Positions 1 to 13,600 of a DNA stretch of 64,000 nucleotides are shown here, piece after piece. Both the position numbers and the translations under genes were made by a program. Position 1 is the stretch's first letter; each line of letters starts with the position of its first letter. The DNA comes from Casuarina equisetifolia. Lineage: Eukaryota > Streptophyta > Magnoliopsida > Fagales > Casuarinaceae. The notes under the pieces are model-generated. The model made no database searches and had not been told where the DNA came from. It saw only the letters and a program-made list of their open reading frames with translations. The DNA is taken from positions 29,595,745-29,659,744 of the forward strand of contig CM052357.1 in NCBI GenBank assembly GCA_028551475.1, given 5' to 3'.

Positions 1-1579
1 TCAAGTCTTCTGAAGTATTTTCTGCAAGAATGTGAATATTTTACCCTTTTGCACTATGTTTATAAGGCTCTGTAATTTAATGGGTTGATTTTAAAGTGTA
101 AATGCTATACCTTGTATGATCCTTGTTCTTGATCATCATTCAGTAAACCAACATTTCATTTATGTTGTCTATACTGCTAATATTAATAACAATACAAATT
201 TAAGATTTTACATGAAAATTATGTTCATGGACCAATGTATTGGATGCGAACATTGCCATACTGTCTTGCCGCAGTCACCAAGTAAAGTCTTAAAAAGAGT
301 TTTTCCCACAAGTGTCCAAGTCCCTTCTAGAGTTATTCCAAATGATTTCTCTCTCTCTCTCTCTCTCTCATTAAAAGAGAAAGACAATACCATTAAATGA
401 AAATATCAAATTAAGATATTGATGATATGAAACAATTACTATTTTTAATATAGTTCGACAATTTTAAGTATTGAGAAATCATGAGAACTAAATCCATGAG
501 TAATAATTGCAAGCATTTGAGTGAAATTACAAAAAATTAATCCACAAATGATGATATATGATACTTAAAACACATATTTAGATACCTTACTTTAAATTGG
601 TTGTTAAGAAATAAAATACTTCAAGAGATTAAAGATATAACACTAAAATATTAACATTATAAGATAACTATTACTTTGGATGCTTAAAATTTATAACAAT
701 AATCAGTAAATTGTGGTTGGTGTCAAGTGTGCTATACTTTTTTAACACATCCAATGGAGCATTATAAGATATGCTTTTTTTTTTTTTTACACATCCAAAC
801 TCATATAGTTAAGTATTGAATCTAGATCCAGGAGATTTCAAATCCTCTTAAACTCACCAACAAACTATTTGGTGATCAACCATTTTGATATACTTGGCTT
901 GTAAGTTTTAACAAAGCAACCCTTTGCAAGTACCAAGAAGTATCATGCTTGTCCATGTCGTCAACACAAACTTCGTAACGTGCAGTTATCTAGTTTTTCA
1001 AACAGGAAGGCATGCTGCATTCAAGCAATTGACGAAACTTAAAAACTCTAAGGCAATGAAAGTCTCAAACTATTAATAGCTTTACTGGGCTTATGGCAAA
1101 TTGACGCGAGTGATATTCTTTACACTCACAAAAGGGACTTATGTGATAATCATCGTACTTGCTTTCTTTCTAGCTGATATAATCAGAAACTTTCATACCC
1201 TTAAAACCAAAATAACCAGAAGTTCTTACCATCTCCTTTAAACATGAGTTCATTGACGACAACTTTGACCACACAAGGCCTATTTTCCATAAATGAGAGA
1301 TTTGAACATATCCAAAAGTAGAACAGAAATATTGCATCCGCGGTATTGGAAAATATATGAATTGTACGTTTATTCCAAGCAAATAAAAAATAAATAAATA
1401 GTAATATGCACATTTTTGACAGGGTCTTCACGATTTTCATCTTCACCCTAAGCCTTAATACCAGCTACATTGGTCATTTTCATGAATGCTGTACGGTTGA
1501 CAATTGAAACATAAGAGTGGATTCTTCTCCTCCTCAGAATAGAATGAGTATTTCCTCCATTCGGCTGAATACGCAAAAA
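1..1579. other. AT-rich intergenic stretch, no gene recognised
   Basis: Only short open frames occur and none resembles a known family. A (CT)n tract of about 20 bases lies near 349-369. The right edge borders the last exon of the minus-strand gene at 1580-2582 and probably includes its 3' UTR. The first 200 bases could be the 3' flank of a gene beyond the window, but nothing in the sequence proves this. Confidence 0.5.
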
Positions 1580-2582
1580 TCAGACCTCTAAAACAAGCCG
1601 ATCTTGCAATGAGATTTTGCTCTGCTCAACTATTGTGTCATTGATTAAGCAACTCTTGGGTTTCTTCTCTACCCTTGGTGGCTCACAAACAATGCAACAT
1701 AAGAATCATTATCAAAAGGTTGATACTTAATTTTTCAAACCAAAATTCAGTCACAAGGTAGTTACCACAACTGGAGATTGATGTTTTGGAGCAGCTTCAT
1801 TCACATTATAGTTCTCCTTTGCAGGCAACAGGCCACTTATATCTGAGTTAAGTTGTATCAACTCTACTTCATCTTTGGCCGATTTTAACTTCAGTAGGCA
1901 TTTACACCTTTTTCTCAAAAATCTGAAGTTCCATCAAAAAAGGAAAGATAAGAAAGAAACAGCTGGTTATCTTGTATGTCTAATATGAAAGAAAGCACAT
2001 CCAAATAGCCAAGAAAGAAGACCATACCGGACTTCGGACAAAAGGTTTTCTTTATTCACTTTTGCAGCCTGCAATTTCCTCTTCCTTGAAACGAATTCCT
2101 GTCATTTATTGACAATAAACATTTAACAAAAGAACCACGTAAAATCTATTCTACCAAAACTATGCCAATAATTCTCCTTAATTCATCCACCAATCGAATA
2201 TTAGATTTTCACTATTCACATTGCACCCTGGAAAACAAAACCTTCCCCTAGCCAAAAATATACGGTTAACTGAGTAAAACTTGTTCTTTCTTTCATTATT
2301 ATATTCTTACATTCTCAGAAACCAAACATAAGGCTAGAAAGCCAGAAACCATAATCTGGATAGAAAACCATTATGTAGCACAAAGTTTATTGTCACTGGA
2401 GCAACAATGTAGTGTCGAAAAACATGTACCAAACCCAAGAGAAGATGGTAAAATTTGAAAAGAAAAAAACCAACCTTTTGCAGGTCTAAGTAGTCCATCA
2501 ATAAACTCTGATATTTGAGTTTAGCCCCAGCTACTTCTTTCGTGGGGCGAGGTTGCCGATAATCCATGGAGACCCCTTTCAT
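1580..2582 (-). CDS. Small conserved plant coiled-coil protein, four exons
   Basis: Predicted coding exons on the minus strand are 2582-2475, 2098-2028, 1922-1766 and 1681-1580, giving about 145 aa. All junctions are GT-AG and keep the frame: exon 1 ends in phase 0, exon 2 leaves two bases that complete an Arg codon in exon 3, and exon 3 ends in phase 0. The start MKGVSMDYRQPRP and the segments ending DYLDLQK, EFVSRKRKLQAAK and LLSEVRFLRKR match my recollection of a small plant-specific family of unknown function. Heptad-like Leu/Lys/Glu spacing across residues 22-85 suggests a coiled coil, and the Lys/Arg-rich stretch could be a nuclear localisation signal. I do not know its function. The weakest point is the last acceptor (TGTGAG at 1683-1682), so the C-terminus could differ. 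The 2475-2582 exon alone runs open into its intron, which is why it looks longer as an ORF. Confidence 0.6.
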
Positions 2583-3520
2583 CTCGTCCTTTGTTGAGAA
2601 GATATACCCAATGACAAAGAATTAAGACCCCCTTTTCACCTTCTACTTCAAAATCGAGTCTTTAACCACAATTATGCAAATATAAGGCAAAGAAAAGCGG
2701 AATCCTATTCAAATAGGTGGTTGTAGAAAGAGCATGAGGTCAAGAGAGAACATTGATGAGAAGCCACAGAAACTCTTCCCGACTTCTTCAAAACTAGCAA
2801 ATCCAAGAAAACCCCTTTCAACTCCTAATCCAAAATTGAGTCTTTAAACGGAATTCCTCCAACGAAGGGCAAGAAAAAAAACAAAGGAATCCCAGTCAAA
2901 TAGGAGTCTTTTAAAGAAAGAAAGAGAGGTAAAGACAGAAAATTGACAAAACCTGGCACTGCAGTAAAAGGAATACTGAGCCAAAAGGACAGGAAACAAG
3001 AGCAGATATAACAATACAAGTTATCTAAGGAGAGAGGCGGTTCTTTGTGACCCCATTTGGCTCTCTTGCCGTGGACTCCTTGAATGTAGGAACCCGAAAA
3101 GGCCCATGAAGAGGGGAGATAAGAGTCGAAGAAAACGTGAAGAAGATGGGATTCGCAGAAGGGCATTTGTGGCAAGTACAGTTTGCCTTGGGACAGAGTT
3201 GTGGTTAGAGGACAATGGGAGACATATCTTCCTTTCTTCCCTTCCACCCTTCCAAATCCACCTTTTTTATTTCCCATTTCAATTTTCCTTTCGCCCTCTC
3301 TACAGATTTTCCTGATCCAGCTGGGCCATTCTTAGAGGAGAGTCCATATTCTACCTTTGAAGGTCTGGATATGGCAAAAGGATGGTCCGGAAAAGGCAGG
3401 AGATCAATGGCTGCTGTTTACCCAGAAGCTGCAGTTACATTTAAGGAAGCTTTCTTCTTTTCGGTAACTTCCAGTACGGACTTTCCATGGCTACGTACAG
3501 TATTGTGAAATGTGAAAGTA
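2583..3520. promoter_or_regulatory. Probable 5' UTR and promoter of the coiled-coil gene
   Basis: This lies directly upstream of the minus-strand start at 2582. It is less AT-rich than its surroundings and has overlapping open frames on both strands around 2825-3508, typical of a transcribed GC-richer 5' region rather than of a conserved protein. None of these frames resembles a family I know. No convincing TATA box was fixed. Confidence 0.3.
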
Positions 3521-4006
3521 CCTGAACACCCCTGCCAGAACACTTCGGTCGGAGGTTGAGATTCTTGCAATCCCATGATTTCTTGTTTAGTATTAGAGAT
3601 TCGATAATACCACTAAGATCTTTTTCGTTTTAATTTCGATAAAAAAAATCTAATATCCCAACAACTCAACAAAACATTCTTGTCAACATTCCACGAGAAG
3701 GATTTCAAAAGAAACAGAATTATTCTTTCTCCCAAATAAACAGGAATTGATAAAAAGGATAAAACTGTTAGGATTACTTTTAAGTCAATTGGGTTTAAAA
3801 TTGTAGGAATATATCATCTCTAAAATTATATAATTATAAAGGTTTTCAGAAATTCTTAATTATGGAAGGAACTATGTAAAATATTTATCCAAAAGAGAGA
3901 TTCCTTTATTTCAAAAACTTAAGAAAGATAAAGAATTTTTTTAACTCTAAAAAGACAGAATTGATAAAATAAATCAATAAATACTTGGATAAGATGCCAA
4001 TAGTTT

Positions 4007-4160
4007 ATAGCGTAGCCAAAATATAAGCAAGATAGATGCTGTTCAAAAGTGAGTTTGAGGACAAACAGTATATCTTATTTGAGTTGTGATTTCTTCTTGT
4101 TCTCAAACCTAAAAGATTCAAAATACCACCAATGATTTTTTTTTTTCAATATTTGATGTG
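4007..4160 (+). repeat. Dispersed ~150 bp repeat, copy 1
   Basis: It begins with a block reading AGCGTAGCCAAAATATAAGC and continues through GATAGATGCTGTTC, TTATTTGAGTTGTGAT, TTCTCAAACCTAAAAGATTC and CACCAATGATTTTTT. The same ordered blocks recur at 6138-6282 with scattered substitutions and small indels. Its origin is not identified. Confidence 0.6.
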
Positions 4161-4745
4161 ATAGTTAACTTTATTTCAAAGATTTTATCTTTCAATGTGA
4201 AAACTCCACTTTATAGTTTTTATCCTCTAATATGGGACTCTCATTTGGTGTAAACTCCCTCATATACCAAATGTTATGTAAGGTGCCTAGATTCACCTTT
4301 TTTCAAAAGGCCTCATTGATGAGAAAAGTTATCTAAGCTTATAAAATATATTACAAATATTGTCTCATAGTCTAAACTTAATCTTTTATCAACAAAGGAT
4401 TAGCTCTGTTACCATGTAAAAAGCTTAAATCATCCTCTTTTCAAAGGATCTTAGCCTCAAGGATTAAAAAATTATTATTATTAATTTAAATTCCATTTTG
4501 AGCTCTTATCTTCCAATGTGGAACACTTGTACATATTCTTCCACACACCAAACATAATTGGTCCAAAGTCATATAAGGTGGAGCATAATCAACATACACT
4601 TTGATACTTAAAAAAATCCAAAAGCCAAATTTAAAAGTTAGCTTGAAGGTTAAATGATTTTATTTTATTTTATTTTATTTAAACTCTACCCCAAGAATTT
4701 TATTTTTCAATATAGAAGTGGCACATAAATAACAAACAAAGAGGA

Positions 4746-4779
<34 letters not shown>

Positions 4780-5962
4780 TGGATCGAAATATTTAATCCT
4801 CAATATATATCTTTGTGTTTTCTAAAACCTCAGAAGAAAACACAAGGCATATCAAAATTTGAAGAAATAAAATTATATAGAGCTTTTAGGATTAGTTCTA
4901 AAAATTCTCAATTAGGAAAGAACTTATATAAAATATTGAACTAAAAAGAAAATTCCTTCATTCAAAAAAATGGACAAAAAACAAATAATATTTTTAGATC
5001 TAAAAAGACGCAAGATTGATAAAATTAATTTTAAAAATTGGATAAGGTGCTAACAACTTATTTTGTTCCAAGGAGCTAAACCTGTCAACAAATCTAATAC
5101 GTAAATAATCAATTGTAAAACAGTTACAATCTTTATAAGAGAAACTATAAAGACAATTACAAACATTATACAAGAGTTGGTAGAGTTAACTCTAGTGCTT
5201 AATGTAACATAAAAGGGTTCTTTGGTGTCAAGGTGTGGTTTAGTAGCCCTTATCTCTATCAAATCCTTTGTCTCCTGGTCCAAATGTGGTCCAAGTATTG
5301 TTTAATAGTCCCAATTCTAACTCAAAAGACTAGTCCAATGGATATAGTGATCAAGTCCCTTTACATGGCTAAGAATTCTTGCAACCTCAACTACCATAGT
5401 ACGAAGCATTTTCTGTGACATACTCTCTCATTCAAATTTACATCACCCCTAACATGGTTGATAGTTGGGTGCTTGGCTAACACCTCCCAAGTCATGGGTT
5501 ATCTAATATCATTTGTCTTTGAGTTGTATGCCAGAAGACTAATCTAATGGGTGGAATAAACAAGCCTAATTACAGGACCAATAATACCCACAAACTTGGC
5601 CAATATGGGACGAAGCACTTTCAGGGACAATGCGGAGACCATCTTTTGTTTTGGCATTCATGAGAGATCTTTATTGCTTTCCTTGATAGTTGAACACGAA
5701 CTCAATTAATTCATGTATAAGCCACCCCAAATATTGAGATATATGCGTTATCCCTGTTTTTAAACTTGTTTGGATCATCTTTCTTCTGTCCTTTGTTTTT
5801 TTAGCGAGGAACCATAAACACCTTAACTTTGTAGCTAAAGTAAAGAATTCAATGTCAGGCAAGTAACCAAAGCAACCAATAATTACGGGTTGGCTTTGAT
5901 CACCCAAGACCTAAATTCTAAGTAATACACCCCATAATCCTCAAACCCTCTTTACTTGACGT

Positions 5963-6016
5963 CAAAAAAAATAAAAAATAAAAAATAAAAAATAAAAAAT
6001 AAAAAATAAAAAATAA
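5963..6016. repeat. (AAAAAT)n microsatellite
   Basis: Eight to nine imperfect AAAAAT units are visible directly. On the minus strand they produce the Phe/Tyr/Ile-rich frames that cross this spot, which are not real proteins. Confidence 0.9.
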
Positions 6017-6137
6017 CAAATAAAAGGTAAAGTCCCCCACAAGGAAAAAGAAACAAAGTGAAAAAGAAACATGGTACAAGCATTTTCCATAGCCGGATTG
6101 AAACATAATTTTCCATCCCATGAATACAGTAGGATAA

Positions 6138-6282
6138 CAGCGTAGCCAAAATATATGCAAGATAGATGCTGTTCAGAATGTGGTTGCTGACAAACTGTAC
6201 ATGTTATTTGAGTTGTCATCTCTTGTTCTCAAACCTAAACGATTCAAGCAACACCAATGATTTTTTCCAATATTTAATCTGA
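6138..6282 (+). repeat. Dispersed ~150 bp repeat, copy 2 (PP2C 3' region)
   Basis: This is the second copy of the 4007-4160 repeat, in the same orientation. It lies 120-265 bases past the PP2C stop codon and may be inside its 3' UTR. Confidence 0.6.
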
Positions 6283-6402
6283 TCTTACAGTCCCATCTAC
6301 AGTTAACACATCCAAGAACCCATAATTTGCAGGAGGGATATTCATATTTCCTCCCAATGAGTAATAGGGTATAGGATATGGGTTTTGGAGATACCACAGT
6401 AA

Positions 6403-9400
6403 CTATTTTGATATAATCTCCTCATCTTGTTTTGATTCGAGATCAGCTGGTTTGGATGGCGAGGATTGATCATCAACAGATTCAGAGGACTGCATGGGTT
6501 TCTTGAACTGCACCAAGATCATAGTCATGTTGTCACATCCCTCACCACCAGCCGTTGATGGTGCCAAACACCTATCAAGTACTCTCTCACACACCACTGA
6601 AAGCTTGCTTTCCTGCATTATTTACAACGTTTGCAGTCAAAACGTTGTAGCATTTCAGCTTTCAGATGTATGATATCATTTCATCTAGTAATGTCACCTT
6701 CCTCTGTTTATTTTACTTTAATCCCAAGGCATCTCTTTGCAATTCCCTTCTAGAGGATTCTAACCAAACTAGACCAGTCATTAAATCGGCCAAGTGACAC
6801 TAATTTCAGTTTGCATATGATTACTATCGGTATATAAGGCATTTTGCACTTTCTATATCTACTCATGAGTCCTCCCAAGACCCAATCCTTTTTTATTTCC
6901 CACTCAAGAGCATATTGATTTAACTTGACCAAACATGGTTCATTACTTCTCTACAACTTCAAAGCAAAAGATAAATGAACTGTTTTGTCTTTTCACACCT
7001 TTCAAATTATGAAATATTGAAGTTTTGGACTCCAGATTAGCTACTACAATGGACAAAAATGTCACTACCGATAACTGAATCTAGATTATCTTGTAACTGG
7101 AAAGAGAGACATAGATCTATGCACTCACTGAGCTTAGTTGTTCATGAACAAAGTCCACCAGTTGCTGGCTTGACATGCAATCCCTGAAAGCAATTAACAG
7201 AGAGAGTAATCATAACAAATTACAAAAGTTTTGCACCAAATGCGGCTGAAATTATAAGAATTATATCAATTTATAACTTTCTTCTTTTTTTAATTTATCA
7301 AAGCCTTTCTATTATATAGAAGAAGGCTCAAGAAGAATATGTCAACTAAAAGTCGCATCAAACTTCACTTGGCCCAAAAGGTTGATCCATTTACCACTTC
7401 TTAGTTCCATTTTTAATCAAAACAAGCCAGCTAGTTCTCTATTCTCCACTTAAAAAGAGACAAATAAATCCCACATTGGTTGTGATCTACCGGATCTTGC
7501 ACTGTAAATGGTCTTCTAGTCCCATCCTTCACTGAAAATACCCGATATCTTAAACGGCACTTCCATTGAAAAGAAGGAGCTTAAACTTATTGTCAGCAGC
7601 TATTATGCTTTAAATAGTTTGGAACCATAGGCGAAACATTCTTGGCTTGTAACAAACCTCAAAAGCTAGATTGGAAAGGAAAAGCATAAGATACGTACCA
7701 GATGCCATCACATGCTAACACGACAAACTCATCGTCATCACAAAGTTCAACCTTGAGGGAAATAATTAATCACATGTCAATATTTCCGGATTTTCAATTT
7801 CCAAAAATAAACAAATGTTTCATTTTATATACAAAAAAAAAATGATGTTAGAGCATTAAAAGAAAATAGCTTAAAATCATTAAAAAAATTACATTCCAAG
7901 TAGCAAAACAAAGACATGAGATCCATAAAACAGAGTAATTTCATCAATTTGCCAAAAGAATATACATACAGCATTTATGTCTGGATTGGCAGTTACAATT
8001 TGCTTTTCAGCAGGCAAGAACTTATTCTGCTTGAATTCCATGTCTCCTGCGGTAAATGACAAACTAAATCAGAGTCTGGAGATGAAAAGGGAACAAACTT
8101 TAACATATTTATAGTTAACAACTGAAAAGAAAAAATTGGGATTTCAAAAACTAGTTTTTAAAGGCTCAGATGCTAATTTAGAAGCTCAAGAAATTAGATA
8201 TAAAAAATTGACCAAGATTTCATAGCCTTGTTTTCCAGAGGTTCACACGCAGGTAGGGAGCATACCTATGGCCCGGGCAAGATTTAAACTGCCATTTACT
8301 CGTCCCGCATGAATAAAACCACCAGCCTTTAGAATCCTTTCCTTCTCAACTTCGAGATCTGGTTTGTGATCCCTGGACAAATTGTACGCCTGAAAGATAA
8401 AAGCCAAAGGAAAAGAACTAAGAGTGGAAGGAAGAGGTCATAACAAGAGCCATATATCCAAATTTCAATTTTTTTTTTTTAACTAAATTTGCTTTTTGAG
8501 TCTCCTCCATCATTAAAACATGGACTACGTATAGTTTTGGATGCACAACCACCAATTATGCTCCTGTGGTTAAAGTAATAGCAAATTACCCCCATTTACT
8601 TTTGATGCCATTAGTAAACATCCTTGTGGTTTCAGTAAAACGAAATCATCAGTTTTTTCATCAAAAATTGACAGATTCTATCCTGTGACATAGACATATT
8701 GCATGAAATTAAAATAATTATAATAATTTTTTTTATAAAAAAATCAGAAGTTCTCACAATAGCCACGAAACAGCTGTCTCGCTTTCAAAACTAAGAACAA
8801 AGTGTTCTGCCACCTTGAAAGGCCGAGGGCTAAATCGTGTACATCATGTGACATGTCTATGTAACATGAGAGAATTTATTAAGTAGAGAATAAAGTTCTT
8901 GGATTTTACTCCATATGAATGTTTTAGTTGTAAAGTGAGATTTTGATTTCCCTTAATCACAGGGATCAAACTTACAGTTTAACTAAATCATAATAGGCAT
9001 AAACAATCAGCAACATATATTCGGAAGAATCCTGTGAATTAAATTTACCTGACCCTTCCGGGATATCACACACCGAGAATCACCAGCATTTGCAACAATA
9101 AGCTGGTTGTTTCTAATAATAGCAACACAGGCTGTGCTCCCAGAAGTTGGTCCAGAAAAATCAGAATGAGGCCCCTGATGATAACAGATGAATTTAAAGA
9201 CAAAGAACAATATGGCCGAATCAAATGCTTCTTTCCTCAATTCAATTCATCCAAATAACAAATATACAGACTCATCCAGTAGGTGATTTCTTTAAACAGA
9301 TTCCCCCAAACTCAGTTAGAAAGATGTCTAAACTTGTAAAATCAAGATTACAACTCCTCATGCTAGCAAAAATCAAAAAAAGTAAAAAGATTTTCAAACT

Positions 9401-12400
9401 TGCATGTATTGGAGAAACTTGTAAGTGTAAAGATTTACCCTTCAATAGAACAAATGAAATTTGCATGTATGCACCTGTTCAGTAGCATAAACTTAAGGAT
9501 GTATACAAAGTTTCTCATACCAGTTCAAAAAGAATTGTATTAATTTCCACAGCAACTAAAAATAAAAAATAAAAACTTGATGCCCTTACTGTTAAGCAAC
9601 TTTCAAGGATAAGAAAACACATTTAAACCTCCAAGTTCTTACAGACTGATTTCATTTCAGGGATGGGCTGTTTTATGAATCTATGTGGAACATGGCATAC
9701 CATTTGTTTGTTTCCTCAACCTTACATGAATTAAAAATCCAATGACTGTCCCAATGTATTGACTAAATGAAAAGGCAAAACTGGATCACACAAACCAGTG
9801 ATGATGGTGGACAAGAACAATAAGTTTAATTTGATTGGCTTTCACACCTACCTCCTCAAAAGCCCAATCTTCGACCTGTTCATTACTATCACTACCCCTT
9901 GGAGACCAAATCAACCCTTCAATCATCCCAGTAAACTTGTTGATTTTATCACCCAAAACAGCTAACTCCCTCCAACCCCTTTGTCCACGCATCATTTCAT
10001 CCATTCTGCATAACCAGAAATACAAGAAGTTGGAACCACAAAAGGTATACGTCTGTGAACTTAGCAGCATAGAAGCATAAACTCAAAAAACAGTTGCAAC
10101 CCATATGTATATGCCCTAACAATGGGCTTCATAAATCTCCTATCACTGAACTCAACAAACGACAAGCCCTGTCAATGATGCAGCATAAATCAATCAGTTT
10201 TAATGTAAACAGTTAGACTACTTAAAGTACGACTGATGTGCCTCCAAAGTCACTTTTTGTATATGAATGTCAGGAACGATGGGGGTATGACTATAATTCA
10301 CCACAACAATGGCTTTCAAAGCAGCATCTGCATCATTACAAGCCATTTTAAGAAGAGATGAAAAATAACTGAAATCTCCAGAAACTATTATTTAACCTGA
10401 AAAAAGCTTTCTGAACAGAACTTCCTATATCTCCAGCTGCATAGGCTTCATTCCTGAGCACCTGTTGGTGAAGATACTTAGCACAGAACTTTGCAACCAC
10501 CTTGCCTGAAAAGCGATTGGATTTTACATGAGTATACTCATCTCAGTTATTATACAAGGTTTTGATCAAGAAGAAGAGGAAAGGAGCTCAAACATTGTAC
10601 AAGAGAATGATCCAACTAGTACACCTAGAATCATACAAAAACCCTGGAAACAAAAGGACACCAGAGAATCTGAGACCCGAAAAGTGCAAGCAAATGATTC
10701 TAATTTCAAAAGCAAAACAACCGTGGGCAGATTAACAGACAAGATCATCAATCCTTTTGATAGAACAGTTATAAGTTCATCAAAATTCTAGGCTGCATTT
10801 AGTGGTAGAATAGAGGTCAGAGATGGCTTCCACGACTCTGGAATAGAGTTGGACATACATTTCAGTGACTACACAGAATTATACTAACAAGGACGAAAAA
10901 TAAACATAATCTATAAACCTCCAGAAGCTGGAAAAAAAAAATGTTAAAAACATCAATGAAATAGCTTACTCAATGCATACTACAACAGCATAATCCAGTT
11001 ACAAGCACATAAAATTGTATAACACATACCATCATCCCATAGATGAAACCAATCAAGTTAAAAAAAAATATAAGTCCAAGTACCCTACAAAACAAGATAA
11101 GAAATGACGGGAAAGAAGGATACTAGACAAATCAACCATGATCTGAAATGAAGAAAGGTGATCGCATTAGAATTAACCAAGTAACAAAGACAGAAGTGTT
11201 TCAACCTGACAATTCTTACCTCCATGGCCATCATAAACACCAAAGAATGAAGTGGATTGATCAAGATCAGGAAACGCAGCATGCTAGCAAAAGAAAACCT
11301 ATATTAGGTCAAAAAGATATAATCCAAGAGTTACAGGAAATGCAGAATCAACTAGTATAATAGCAATTTTTAATATTATTGCTGATACTTAAAAGTATCA
11401 GCAAATTCCCATTGTGAGGAGTGTTGAAACTTTCAAGAATCCAGAAAATCATCACTGCTAATACAATTCCAGGACAAGGAACAAGAAGCAATGTGTTATT
11501 TCCCAAGCTCTAAGCAGAAAAAAAAATTATAAACTCTGGAATAGGTCAGTGCTATGGCATCGAAAGACAGTTTATGATTATCCAACTCAGCAAGTAACAC
11601 TAGTGGCCGCAGCCATCTCAAGAAAAACAAATACGCTAGAATGATAATGGAAGTGATACAAGCCATCAACTTAGCAGTACATCTAAAAGAACTATTTGCA
11701 AAGTTTTACCCAATTACAGCCCTTTTGAATCACTTTAATATGTTAGCATTTTCAGCTTCTGATTAAACTAGAAACAACACAAAACAATTAAGAAGGGTTA
11801 CGGGGGATAACACAGTTCAGGGAGAGAAAAACACATGGAAGGAGGAGATCAGCTGTTCCAAAACAAGCTTCAGCTTCGTGTTTGAGTGGTGTTATTAAAC
11901 CCTATGAGTTACCAAGTGCATTTTTCACATCTGCAAGGACACTAAATCCATCAAGCCAACAGAGATAAGGAGTAAAGTTGTAAAAGCATATATCACACAA
12001 TAATATATTGCTATTTACTATCGCCCCTGTACAAAGGAGACAATAAACAGCGCATTACACAATCCAGTTAATTTTCCCAGGACCCCAGTCACTTGATAGT
12101 CAACCCATCCACTTATGTCAGATAACCCACCTCCACCCCACCTCCCCCACAAAAAAAAAATAAAAATAAAAATAAAAAATAAAAACCGAAATGAACGACA
12201 CACGGAAAAAGAGAAAGAACCATTCATTCATAACAAGCAGGATTGAATGTTGTATTAATTGAGAAAGCACAAAAGTCTTCTTGAGTACTCACTGCATCTT
12301 CCATGGTTGCACGCCAACCCTGCATGGATGATAAACCAAATCGAAGGCGATGATTTTCACCATCCTCTGAAAACTTTTCAGTTTTGGGAGTACTGAGGTA

Positions 12401-12409
12401 TATACCCAT
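6403..12409 (-). CDS. Protein phosphatase 2C (PPM family), ten coding exons, 362 aa
   Basis: Coding exons on the minus strand are 12409-12293, 11283-11220, 10505-10397, 10005-9852, 9174-9049, 8389-8266, 8046-7970, 7751-7699, 7183-7129 and 6612-6403. All introns are GT-AG and phases chain without error to 362 codons. The product is a PPM/PP2C Ser/Thr phosphatase, a Mg/Mn-dependent monomeric enzyme. Metal-ligand motifs are in the right order: MED at 36-38, DGHGG at 57-61, SGSTA at 159-163, ACDGIWD at 270-276 and CDNMT at 319-323. The start [12 protein letters not shown], with an N-terminal Gly, fits an N-myristoylation site. The acidic insert around residues 110-148 and the Ser/Asp/Glu-rich tail match the Arabidopsis At2g25070/At4g31860-type clade as I recall it. 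No disabling change is seen, so it should be active. A 5'-UTR intron precedes it (13208-12416). Confidence 0.93.
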
Positions 12410-13538
12410 TGCTATCTGGAACCATACAAAACCCAGTCAAAAACCTTCGCGTCTGCTTGTATCTCGTAACTATCAAATAAAACTTGGATTAAAAACATCC
12501 GAACAAAACCCACTATTCCTACCCACAAAATATAAGGAACGCAGTATCATAATTCAACACCACAAATGGTCAATATTAATTTCTCTACAACATGAACTCA
12601 AATTATAATGGCATATTCAGTTGAAGGAAAAATGCAGATGAAAATAATAAGTAAAAAATTATGAATCTGTTTTATACTTGTTTAGAACTGAATATCGAAA
12701 GAATGTCCATTATACCGAGCCTAATACAACCACTTTGCACTTTTCGACAACAGTAAAATGAATCAACCATAAGATTCAATTCCTCCCTTAGTCCGTCACT
12801 TGTGTTTTCTCCATTTCCTGAGCAAGCAAATCGAGAATTTAGTGATCCATATGTTCAACCCAAACCATAAGATGAATACCATTCGACAACACCCGCATTT
12901 TAATACTCACTTTACCACCGATCTAAGTCGCCCAAATAAAAAGAACATTCAAAAAGAACAATCAAATATCAAACTTCAAACTTCAAACATCAACTCGAAC
13001 CCAACAATTAAACAAGGAAAAAATCCAACTCAAAAGAAACGAAACTAATAATCGAGACTGATAAGAATACATTCAAGCCGGAGCTGCTAATTCATAACCT
13101 AGATCATTCAACAGCGACGAAAAACCGCTATCCTTGGAGATAAAGAAACAAATTTCCGCCAAAAACGATGAAAAATAACGTTCCTCACAGCTAAAGGCCA
13201 ATACTTACATCAAGCCCGATCGTGCTAACCAAAGAGGCGTCTTTCCGCGAATCCGAAACAACCAGCAGAAGATTTCCTAGAATCCAAGGTCTCAGTCCAG
13301 AAATTGGACAAACGAACCACCAGACGAACTTTCAACTGTCCGAAGTAACAGACAAGAGCTACGGAGCAAGAAGTAAACCCGGAAGAGAGAAAGCGCGACT
13401 TTTCTTGGCAAGGATTGAAAGCGATCTCACGAAGCTTGGAGGGAAGGGAATTAGGGTGACTGATGGTGGACTAAGGCAGAATTTTCCATTTCCTGATCTC
13501 TCTCTCCTGCATCATCCTCTACCTTCCATTGTTTACTG

Positions 13539-13576
<38 letters not shown>

Positions 13577-13600
13577 TCTCTCTGTTGTCTTTGATCATAT
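12410..13600 (-). promoter_or_regulatory. PP2C 5' UTR exon, 5' UTR intron and GA-rich promoter
   Basis: On the minus strand a good donor (GATGTAAGTATT, GT at 13208-13207) and an acceptor (TCCAG ending 12416, seven bases before the ATG) define a ~793 bp intron in the 5' UTR. The non-coding first exon runs from somewhere near 13500 down to 13209. Upstream lies a (GA)n tract (CT on the plus strand, 13542-13583), a common feature of plant core promoters. The plus-strand open frame at 13222-13608 is antisense to this exon and is not a gene. The block 13144-14302 is copied at 40739-41958. Confidence 0.65.

Larger units (their letters stand above)
3521..6402. other. Intergenic region with low-complexity tracts; 3' flank of the PP2C gene
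   Basis: No gene is recognised. Contents include (TTTTA)n near 4658-4680, a run of about 28 T near 4749-4776, an (AAAAAT)n microsatellite at about 5963-6016 and two related copies of a ~150 bp sequence, listed separately. The last 100-250 bases before 6403 should contain the PP2C 3' UTR. Confidence 0.5.

Noticed and set aside
2825..3508. Overlapping frames of 97-150 codons on both strands
   Set aside because: No family resemblance, strong overlap of both strands and position upstream of a real gene suggest a 5' leader/promoter region.
5918..6219. Phe/Tyr-rich minus-strand frames
   Set aside because: Produced by the (AAAAAT)n microsatellite.
9225..9485. Short frames inside PP2C introns
   Set aside because: They lie within well-defined introns and lack any family signature.
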